Shown here: positions 1 through 5,124 of the stretch, piece after piece
Layout: every line of letters begins with the position of its first letter
Numbering within the stretch: position 1 is the stretch's first letter
DNA from: Candidatus Altimarinota bacterium
Lineage (GTDB): Bacteria; Patescibacteriota; Gracilibacteria; Absconditabacterales; Absconditicoccaceae
Length of the DNA stretch: 5,124 bases
Assembly (NCBI GenBank): GCA_027062165.1
Contig: JAMOTU010000170.1
Span: 1 to 5,124 of the forward strand
Direction: 5' to 3'
Translations under genes and position numbers: made by a program
Notes under the pieces: model-generated
What the model saw: only the letters and a program-made list of their open reading frames with translations
The model's database searches: none
What the model was told of the DNA's origin: nothing

Positions 1-2089
1 CTTTTAGTTCTTGTCTAATAGTTTCGTTTAATTCTGTTTTTAATTTATTTGTATTAGTTATAATTAGTTTGTCATCTAAATCTTTTAAAGATATTAGATT
101 ATCTGTATTTTTTAAATCTTTTTTATTTAAAAATTCTTGTGTTATATTTTTGACTGGGTCATTTGTTTCGATGATTTTGTCATTTAAGACTTTAAATGCT
201 TTTTCTGCGTTAAATTTATTCAAGTAATTTACAGCTTTTTTGAGCGTAGCGTCTTTTTGCCTTAAAACTTCACTCATTTTTGCGGTCTTCATTCCATTTT
301 CTTGCAAAAGAGAGAATGGATCACCTGCTTGGATAGCCTTAAATTGTTTAACATCCCCTATCAGCACAATTTGAGCTTTTGCTGCTTTTGCAAAATCAAT
401 TAATTTTTTCATATCTTTAGAACCAAGCATTGAAGCTTCGTCAACGATAAGTTTTGCGTTTTTAAATTCTCTTAAATCTTCTTTTGTAAATTTGTCTATT
501 TGCCCTAAAAAACTAGCGATCGTTTGACTTTTGATACCTGCATTTTCTAAAGACTTTTTACTTGTAGTAGCCTTTTCGATTTCTGATGCGGCTTTTCCAG
601 TATAGGATAATCCAATAATTTTGACTTTATTTTGATTTAATTCGTTGACTGCTTTAAGCATTGTAGTTTTACCAGTCCCTGCATCTCCTTGAATGCCAAT
701 TACCAAATCTTTTGAAGATAAAATAAGTGCCGCTGCTTCTTTTTGTCCTTTTGTGAGTTCAAACCCTGTTGCTTCTTTTTTTAATTGAGAATATTCGTTT
801 AATTTTTCAATAGCTTCTTTTTTTGAGAAAATATTCTCAACAGCATTTTTATGTTTTAAACTATCTACAATTTCTCTTTCTGCTTTAATAATTTCTTTTG
901 TTGTAAAATATTTTTTTGTAAGAGATATTAATTTCTTCTCTTGTATAAAATTATTAAAAGCTTCTTTTAGTTCTGTAAAAGAGATTGCATCTTTTAATCC
1001 AAATTTAGCAGCTTTTTCTAAAATTTCTTCTTTTTTGAAAATAGATTGTTGTTCGGATAGTGCTTTTACTGCATTTTCAATTGATTCTTTTGCCGTGTTA
1101 CTTATTTCATTACTATTTAGTAGTAAATTATTATTTTGCAATTCTTTGATATTTTCTAATGTTAAACCGATTTTTTCAAATCTTTCTTTATTGTTTTCTA
1201 ATAGTGATTTTCTATCAATTTCGCCCTTCCACTCTCGTGTCTTCCATGCCGCAAGCTGTCTTAATTCATTTTCTGATTTGTCCGGGTATTGCTTCTTTAA
1301 ATCTTCTACAAGCTCATCGATTTGTTCGCTGCGTTTTGAAAATTCCTCTAAAACTTCTTTATTAATGCCCTTAACTTCGAAAAATCCCTTATTTGCATTA
1401 GTTACTTCAATCTCAAATCCTAGTTCTTTAAGTTTTGCGGCAAGTTCATTTCGATAAAGTTGTCCCATCTTGATGTAATTTTGAAAAATCTCTTTACTTT
1501 CGATTGCTTTCCATTCATCCCCTATTTTTGTCATATTTAAGATTAAAGCGTGTGTATGTAGGCTTGGGTCAACGATAGTTTTTCCATTTTCATTAACAGG
1601 TCTTGCGATTTCGTGTGTAAATTTTGCGATTACCATATTTCCAGTATGCTCTAATTTTGTTTCCCCATTTTCCGTAACTCTTGCTGCTGCGTAATTTTCT
1701 TCAATTTCTTTTAAGATTTCGGAGACTGCATTTTCGTGAGCTTGTTTGATTGTGTTTGCAAGTTCAGTGTCCCCGTTTGCAAGTGCTGCTTCATATAATA
1801 TACTCACACTTTTTGGAGCTGAAAAAGTTAAATCTAGTGCAGCTCTTATCCGTTCGTCGTTTTCGTTTGTTTTAACATTTACAATTTGTTCTTTCCCTTC
1901 AGTATCTTTCCCTTCAAGTAAATTTTTAAATATTCCTGCATCAATAGATTTACCGTTTAACCCTAAAATTTCAGCACCTTTGCCCTGCCAAGTTCCTAAA
2001 TCACCTTCTTTTTGATAGTAATTGTCCTTATTTTGAAGATGATACTGTTCTGCTGCAGTTGAAGTTATCCAAGTTGGAGTGCTAATCAT
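1..2089 (-). CDS. mobF: MobF-family conjugative relaxase/helicase (TrwC/TraI-like), 3' end outside window
   Basis: An open frame of 696 codons runs without a stop from the ATG at 2089 to the left edge. It encodes the protein that nicks oriT, binds the cut strand through a tyrosine and unwinds the DNA during conjugation. The relaxase domain covers about residues 1-300. Y16 and Y24 have the same 8-residue spacing as TrwC Y18/Y26, followed by a TrwC-like WQGKGAE block (34-40). D86 lies in LDLTFSAPKSVS, and the metal-binding His triad is H159 (FTHE), H178 and H180 (LHTH). A linker with the MobF-typical YFTTKE segment (394-399) precedes a RecD-like helicase: motif I GDAGTGKTT (468-476, K474), Ia around SYTGKAA (495-501), II LIVDEAS (547-553), III GDVKQFKAIQAGDPF (578-592), and an LN-x-x-IR segment (687-692). 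Later helicase motifs fall outside the window. The start is set by an AAAGGA ribosome binding site 6 bases upstream and by the match to the TrwC N-terminus. TrwC has H17-equivalent Tyr; here it is His. Family assignment is very secure; the symbol is a family label. Confidence 0.95.
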   Translation of the reverse strand, partial: MISTPTWITSTAAEQYHLQNKDNYYQKEGDLGTWQGKGAEILGLNGKSIDAGIFKNLLEGKDTEGKEQIVNVKTNENDERIRAALDLTFSAPKSVSILYEAALANGDTELANTIKQAHENAVSEILKEIEENYAAARVTENGETKLEHTGNMVIAKFTHEIARPVNENGKTIVDPSLHTHALILNMTKIGDEWKAIESKEIFQNYIKMGQLYRNELAAKLKELGFEIEVTNANKGFFEVKGINKEVLEEFSKRSEQIDELVEDLKKQYPDKSENELRQLAAWKTREWKGEIDRKSLLENNKERFEKIGLTLENIKELQNNNLLLNSNEISNTAKESIENAVKALSEQQSIFKKEEILEKAAKFGLKDAISFTELKEAFNNFIQEKKLISLTKKYFTTKEIIKAEREIVDSLKHKNAVENIFSKKEAIEKLNEYSQLKKEATGFELTKGQKEAAALILSSKDLVIGIQGDAGTGKTTMLKAVNELNQNKVKIIGLSYTGKAASEIEKATTSKKSLENAGIKSQTIASFLGQIDKFTKEDLREFKNAKLIVDEASMLGSKDMKKLIDFAKAAKAQIVLIGDVKQFKAIQAGDPFSLLQENGMKTAKMSEVLRQKDATLKKAVNYLNKFNAEKAFKVLNDKIIETNDPVKNITQEFLNKKDLKNTDNLISLKDLDDKLIITNTNKLKTELNETIRQELK

Positions 2090-2119
2090 TTTTTTCCTTT
2101 TTTTAATTTTTTACAGGAG

Positions 2120-2137
2120 AAAAAAAAAGGGGGGGGG
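2120..2137. repeat. A9G9 homopolymer tract (C9T9 on the coding strand), candidate phase-variable site
   Basis: Nine A (2120-2128) are followed directly by nine G (2129-2137) on the plus strand. On the minus strand the C9 begins at the base after the TAA stop of the envelope-protein gene and lies 40-48 bases upstream of the relaxase ATG. A G tract of this length is rare by chance in such AT-rich DNA. Tracts of about this length are well-known slippage sites in Campylobacter and Helicobacter. Here the tract is intergenic, so a length change would not shift either reading frame. It could alter relaxase promoter spacing or the mRNA leader. There is no G-rich arm to pair with, so it is not a hairpin terminator. 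Tract length may also vary through sequencing error. Confidence 0.75.
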
Positions 2138-2761
2138 TTAAAAGGTGTAATTTACTGTAAACAACCCTTTTATGTCATCCCATTTACCGTTATCATAGAT
2201 AAACCTTTTCCAAACTCTAAATTCTGTCGAAAAATTTGGATTTTTAAATTTGGAAATTACACCTGCATTTAAATGCACACTTTTAGTTCCAATGTCTAAC
2301 TCTAAAAATGGATTAAATTCATTGTTATCAAGGTTCTTAAGAATTCCGAAATATTTTAAGAAAAGTTGTTGTTCTTTTTTTTCTTTTTTTAAACTGTGAA
2401 ATAAACTAATCTTTTTTATAGTTTCACTATATTTAAATTTTTCATATCCGACGCCTCCCCATAAGTTAAAGTTTGTGTTTTTTAATTTTAAAGGTGCGAT
2501 AAAAGTATCCATAGAATATTTTTGATAACCAACATTGCTGATGTCAGCATAAAAATTTAAATTAAAAGGAAGAAAAGGAGTTGTTATATGCTCTTGGGCT
2601 ATTTTAACAACAATACCTTCATCTTCTGCGGAAATTCCACCAATTCCGATTGTTGTTAATACCGCTGATTGAGATTGTTCTAATTCTAAATTATTTAAAT
2701 TGACATTTGCCGCATTTGCTAAGCCGAAAACTAAAACTGCATTTAAAAGTAATTTTTTCAT
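2138..2761 (-). CDS. Putative small outer-membrane beta-barrel protein with signal peptide, unrecognised family
   Basis: This 207-residue protein begins with a classical Sec signal peptide: MKK, a hydrophobic core at residues 4-14, and an A-N-A cleavage site after residue 17. No Cys is present, so it is not a lipoprotein. The mature part of about 190 residues has no long hydrophobic helix. It shows short alternating aromatic/polar stretches such as FNLNFYADI (66-74), NFNLWGGVGYEKF (97-109), NPFLELDIG (150-158) and FSTEFRVW (177-184), and ends in VNYTF. A terminal Phe after alternating residues is typical of Gram-negative barrel proteins, so location in the outer membrane is inferred. A charged Lys-rich segment (about 124-130) could be a loop. 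The start has a strong AAGGAG site (2774-2769) 7 bases upstream. The gene sits between the coupling-protein and relaxase genes on the same strand, 48 bases before the relaxase ATG. It may be a YfaZ-like or other small porin-like protein, or a surface factor of the element; no family is recognised with confidence. Confidence 0.85.
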   Translation of the reverse strand: MKKLLLNAVLVFGLANAANVNLNNLELEQSQSAVLTTIGIGGISAEDEGIVVKIAQEHITTPFLPFNLNFYADISNVGYQKYSMDTFIAPLKLKNTNFNLWGGVGYEKFKYSETIKKISLFHSLKKEKKEQQLFLKYFGILKNLDNNEFNPFLELDIGTKSVHLNAGVISKFKNPNFSTEFRVWKRFIYDNGKWDDIKGLFTVNYTF

Positions 2762-2812
2762 TTTTCTTCTCCTTTATTTTAATTTTTTCTCTTGTAAAAA
2801 ATTAAGCAAGAT

Positions 2813-2830
2813 GAGGATTTAATCATCCTC
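2813..2830. promoter_or_regulatory. Perfect 6-bp inverted repeat, candidate operator or leader hairpin
   Basis: GAGGAT (2813-2818) and ATCCTC (2825-2830) form a perfect inverted repeat around a 6-base centre (TTAATC). It is a rare G/C-containing patch in a very AT-rich spacer. It overlaps the expected transcription start of the candidate minus-strand promoter at 2832-2837. It could therefore be a repressor-binding site or a hairpin at the 5' end of the envelope-gene mRNA. No T run follows it closely on either strand, which argues against an intrinsic terminator. Confidence 0.4.
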
Positions 2831-2831
2831 T

Positions 2832-2837
2832 ACTATA
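2832..2837 (-). promoter_or_regulatory. Candidate -10 box for the envelope-protein gene
   Basis: Read on the minus strand this is TATAGT, matching TATAAT at five of six positions. Transcription would start near 2825, giving a leader of roughly 64 bases before the ATG at 2761. No convincing -35 box is seen, which is usual for Campylobacterota promoters but makes the call weak in AT-rich DNA. If real, it would let the envelope gene, and perhaps the relaxase after it, be expressed independently of the coupling-protein gene. Confidence 0.3.
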
Positions 2838-2843
2838 TATTCA

Positions 2844-2863
2844 GAATTTGATAAAATTTGAAT
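2844..2863 (+). promoter_or_regulatory. Candidate -10 box (2852-2857) for the small ORF, inside a 10-bp direct repeat
   Basis: TAAAAT at 2852-2857 differs from TATAAT at one base and lies 31 bases before the ATG at 2888, a suitable distance for a short leader carrying the AAGGA site. It is embedded in a tandem pair of similar 10-mers: the heptamer AATTTGA occurs at 2845-2851 and again at 2855-2861, exactly one helical turn apart. Such spacing could suit a protein binding on one face of the DNA, although AT-rich sequence produces repeats like this by chance. Confidence 0.3.
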
Positions 2864-2887
2864 TATGAACTTTATTAAGGAAAAACC

Positions 2888-3016
2888 ATGATAGAGTTGT
2901 TGCAGATTGGGAGAGTGTCTTCTCAAGAATTAGTAAATATTCTTAAAATTTTAATGGAAAAAGGAGAAATTCCTTACATAAATAATATTGATAAGTATTA
3001 TAATTTAACTAAATAG
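2888..3016 (+). CDS. Small ORF, 42 residues, hypothetical protein convergent with the coupling-protein gene
   Basis: An ATG at 2888 opens a 42-codon frame ending in TAG at 3014-3016. An AAGGA ribosome binding site (2877-2881) stands 6 bases before the ATG, and a plausible -10 lies upstream, which is why the ORF is listed despite its length. The product is soluble-looking, with no signal peptide and no Cys. Residues 11-25 (from SSQELVN on) should form an amphipathic helix, followed by a Tyr/Asn-rich tail. I recognise no family; the helix-rich start could suit a small regulator or the remnant of a helix-turn-helix protein. Its last 8 bases overlap the 3' end of the coupling-protein gene on the other strand. 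It is the only plus-strand gene I can support here. It could still be chance coding in AT-rich spacer. Confidence 0.45.
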   Translation: MIELLQIGRVSSQELVNILKILMEKGEIPYINNIDKYYNLTK

Positions 3017-4829
3017 AAATAATTTTAAAAACTCCTTTTTTTGTTTTATTTAAATTAACAAATCTATTTTTAATGTTTTTTAATAAGATCTTTTGTTGAA
3101 TAAGCATATTTTTATTTTCTACGAATCGTTCTACAATTTTTTTATTTATAAAAACAGGTGCTAATTTGGCTTTTAGGACATCCTTGCAGCCTTCAATTTT
3201 TGCGTAAAATTCGAATTTTTCTAAACGTTGTATTTTTGCATCATTAATCAAATTTTCAGTAACTTTTTTTCTTGAAACTGAAATCCGATCGCCCATTGGC
3301 TCTTGAGAAAAAGTAAAGCTTTCTTCATTTCTAATTATTGTGGTCTTTCCAAAAAATTTTTCTAAATGCTGAGCTCCGTAAAAGTTTTGAAAAACAATAA
3401 AACTATTAGTAGTTGCTAAAATAGAATTAGTTTCTTGCTCACCAAAGCTCTTTTTTAACTGATTAAAATCTTGAAGAGCCATTATAAATTTTAAGCCTTT
3501 TGAGCGACCAACCGCAAGCCCCTTTTCTAAATTTTCCCCAAGAGCTTTACCAAGTTGCGGTAATTCATCCAAAATAAAATAAAATTCATTTTCAAAATTA
3601 TCTCTTTCATCTAAAATAGTGCTAATTAGGTAGCTTGTAATTACACCATAAAGAGGGGCAAAAACTTTATTTAAATTCTCGGTGCTTAATAAAAATAATT
3701 TGCCACCATCACCATCAAAAAGCCATTTTTTGAAGTCGATTTTTTCAGTATCTAAATTGTCTAAATAAGATAGATATTGAAGAGCTTTTGCTTTTCTGAT
3801 TGCCGTTGAAATTATAGATTGAGTTTCTTTTGATGGGTTGTCGCCGTCGCTTCGAATAAAATTAGCAACTATAGGATATACTTCTTCATCTTGTTTGATT
3901 TTTTCAAGTAAGCTAAAATCAGTTAAATATATGTAAATATCGGTGTTACTTAATTTCTTTTTTGCAGCATAAATTAAAAGTCCTTCTATTACAGCCCTAG
4001 CAGCGTTCACCCAGTGCGGGTCTTGTGTTTGTTTGTCGTCCGGCACTAAAATCTCGGCAATTACTCCTGCATCGATTTTTGTGCGTATTAGTTTGTATAA
4101 ATTAAATTTTGCACTCCTTACATCAGCAGGACAAATTATTTTATCTGTTTCCGGATTAAAAAATTTTTCAACAAACTCTCCTTTTACATCTATAATTATT
4201 TGTTTTTTTGAATTAGGAATTTGATTAACTATTTGATTAATTAAAACACTCTTCCCTCGCCCAGGACTACCACTAATACATAATCCAGTAGATAAAACAG
4301 AAGCTGGAATTTTAATAGATTCGGGATTTTCTTCAAAAAGTTTATCATTCCTATCTAATTTAGTAGTAGGTATTAAGAAAATTTGGTCTTCTTTATTTTT
4401 GATTTTTACTTCTTCTTCTATATAATTTTCTATACATTTATTAAATTCTTTTGTAGTAATTAATTTATTACCCTCTACATAAACATCTTCAGTCAATTCC
4501 TTTTCTGATTTTTCAATTTCTTTAAATAGAATAGGTTTTACATATTTTAAATTTAAATAGGTTAGTGCAATACTTAAAATAAATATAATTAAATATGTAA
4601 AATTAAAAAAATCGAAATGTCTATTAAAGGGCATTGTTGCTTCTTGTATTAATCCATAAACAAAATATCCTATATTAAGGATAAAAAAAGGTGCTAAATA
4701 TACCGCATTTTCGATAAAAAAAGCTTTTAATCTCATGTTAGTTTCGTGTTCTAATTTTTCCCAAGCCCTGTAACGATTAGAAGAAGTGGAGTTTTGGATA
4801 AAATTTTCTATTTTTTTATTTTGAGGCAT
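3009..4829 (-). CDS. Type IV coupling protein (VirD4/TrwB/TraD-like ATPase)
   Basis: This 606-residue protein is the inner-membrane ATPase that recruits the relaxase-DNA complex and passes it to the type IV secretion channel. Two hydrophobic segments (about 39-62 and 74-97) form the N-terminal membrane anchor; the rest is cytoplasmic. Walker A is GSPGRGKS (187-194, K193) and Walker B is FILDELPQLGK (418-428, D421 and E422). TrwB-like landmarks lie between and after them: DVKGEF (214-219), ADVRSAKFN (235-243), HWVNAARAV (272-280), DGGKLFLLS (374-382) and ALQDFNQL (451-458). The Asp-Glu-Leu-Pro Walker B form and the Ala-Arg-Ser segment place it in the TrwB/TraD branch that normally partners MobF relaxases, which fits its neighbour. 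TrwB is about 507 residues and F TraD is over 700, so this one is intermediate, with a Lys-rich tail from about 563. The ATG at 4829 has a GGAG site 7 bases upstream and follows the previous gene after 3 bases, indicating a shared operon. Confidence 0.95.
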   Translation of the reverse strand: MPQNKKIENFIQNSTSSNRYRAWEKLEHETNMRLKAFFIENAVYLAPFFILNIGYFVYGLIQEATMPFNRHFDFFNFTYLIIFILSIALTYLNLKYVKPILFKEIEKSEKELTEDVYVEGNKLITTKEFNKCIENYIEEEVKIKNKEDQIFLIPTTKLDRNDKLFEENPESIKIPASVLSTGLCISGSPGRGKSVLINQIVNQIPNSKKQIIIDVKGEFVEKFFNPETDKIICPADVRSAKFNLYKLIRTKIDAGVIAEILVPDDKQTQDPHWVNAARAVIEGLLIYAAKKKLSNTDIYIYLTDFSLLEKIKQDEEVYPIVANFIRSDGDNPSKETQSIISTAIRKAKALQYLSYLDNLDTEKIDFKKWLFDGDGGKLFLLSTENLNKVFAPLYGVITSYLISTILDERDNFENEFYFILDELPQLGKALGENLEKGLAVGRSKGLKFIMALQDFNQLKKSFGEQETNSILATTNSFIVFQNFYGAQHLEKFFGKTTIIRNEESFTFSQEPMGDRISVSRKKVTENLINDAKIQRLEKFEFYAKIEGCKDVLKAKLAPVFINKKIVERFVENKNMLIQQKILLKNIKNRFVNLNKTKKGVFKIISI

Positions 4830-4832
4830 CTA

Positions 4833-5124
4833 CTATCTCCCAAATGAAATATTTTCTTTTTCGTTTATGTTTTGATGCAATTGCTGCATCTCTTGAAGCT
4901 TTCCCTGCTCCTTGTCCTTAACATTAAATTTTTGTTTTTGATTCTTTTCGAAATTTTGCTGCATTTTTTGGGATTTTTGTTGCGCTACTTCTTGTATAGA
5001 TTTATGTAAATTGATTTGAAAAGGAGCGTATGTATTATTTTTTGTAACTATTAAATTGTCCTTTAATTCTTCCAATTGTTTAGGAATAAAAGACTCAAAA
5101 AATTTTGCCTCTTTTTTACTCAAT
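4833..5124 (-). CDS. Gln/Lys-rich hydrophilic protein of unknown function, 5' end outside window or at its edge
   Basis: The frame is open to the right edge and ends at a TAG (4835-4833). A TTG at 5123 could be a start, but its ribosome binding site would lie outside the window, so the gene is treated as partial. About 96 residues are visible. The first part (FFESFIPKQLEELKDN) looks folded. From about residue 40 on, the protein is dominated by Gln, Lys, Glu and Asn (15 Gln and 16 Lys in 96, no Cys), suggesting a helical coiled coil or disordered tail. It has no visible membrane segment. The stop is followed at once by a second in-frame TAG and then the coupling-protein ATG, so the two genes are almost certainly co-transcribed. 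In the trw operon this position is held by the oriT-binding protein TrwA, but no ribbon-helix-helix is visible here. No family is recognised. Confidence 0.75.
   Translation of the reverse strand, partial: LSKKEAKFFESFIPKQLEELKDNLIVTKNNTYAPFQINLHKSIQEVAQQKSQKMQQNFEKNQKQKFNVKDKEQGKLQEMQQLHQNINEKENISFGR

Noticed and set aside
1035..1457. Plus-strand open frame of 140 codons, and a shorter one at 1159-1365
   Set aside because: Both lie antisense within the securely identified relaxase gene. Their Ser/Phe/Leu-rich products are typical shadow translations, and no family features are visible.
1746..2015. Plus-strand open frame of 89 codons
   Set aside because: It is antisense to the most conserved part of the relaxase domain, and its hydrophobic Ser/Phe-rich product looks like a shadow.
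2090..2137. C9T9 on the minus strand as an intrinsic terminator after the envelope gene
   Set aside because: There is a T run but no self-complementary stem before it, since nothing upstream on that strand can pair with the C9. Transcription may well continue into the relaxase gene.
2762..2887. oriT in the spacer beside the transfer genes
   Set aside because: The only clear inverted repeat is 6 bp, with no recognisable nick-site context. MobF oriTs are usually next to the accessory-protein gene, which would be outside the window to the right.
3017..3060. T-rich stretch on plus after the small ORF as its terminator
   Set aside because: The T runs are coding sequence of the coupling-protein C-terminus and are not preceded by a stable stem.
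4033..4224. Plus-strand open frame of 63 codons
   Set aside because: It is antisense to the coupling-protein gene near the Walker A region, with no recognisable product.

Overview
This strongly AT-rich window is part of a conjugative DNA-transfer module, from a plasmid or an integrated conjugative element. The base composition, the Lys/Asn/Ile/Phe-rich proteins, the near absence of recognisable -35 boxes and a G9 homopolymer tract all suggest Campylobacterota (Campylobacter, Helicobacter or Arcobacter relatives). That assignment rests on style and not on a marker gene. All large genes lie on the minus strand, so transcription runs from right to left.

In transcription order: (1) 5124-4833, the 3' part of a Gln/Lys-rich hydrophilic protein of unknown function, cut by the window edge; (2) 4829-3009, a 606-residue VirD4/TrwB/TraD-type coupling protein with two N-terminal membrane segments and intact Walker A and B motifs; (3) 3008-2762, a mostly non-coding stretch holding a convergent 42-codon plus-strand ORF (2888-3016), a palindrome and candidate back-to-back promoters; (4) 2761-2138, a secreted protein with a clear signal peptide that looks like a small outer-membrane beta-barrel; (5) 2137-2120, a C9T9 tract on the coding strand (A9G9 on plus) directly after that gene's stop; (6) 2089-1, the first 696 codons of a MobF (TrwC/TraI) relaxase-helicase that continues past the left edge.

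The coupling protein and relaxase form the usual pair. The relaxase would nick oriT, stay covalently attached to the strand and unwind it. The coupling protein would hand the nucleoprotein complex to a type IV secretion channel. The relaxase shows the His triad, the catalytic Tyr spacing and helicase motifs I to III, so the machinery looks intact as far as it can be read. The pair is interrupted by the envelope-protein gene, which has its own strong ribosome binding site and possibly its own promoter. It may be cargo or may act at the cell surface during transfer.

No oriT, CRISPR array, tRNA, rRNA or insertion sequence was found. I see no strong case for an entirely new system. The points most worth a second look are the G9/A9 tract just upstream of the relaxase, the unrecognised envelope protein inside the transfer pair, and the compact divergent control region with its small ORF.
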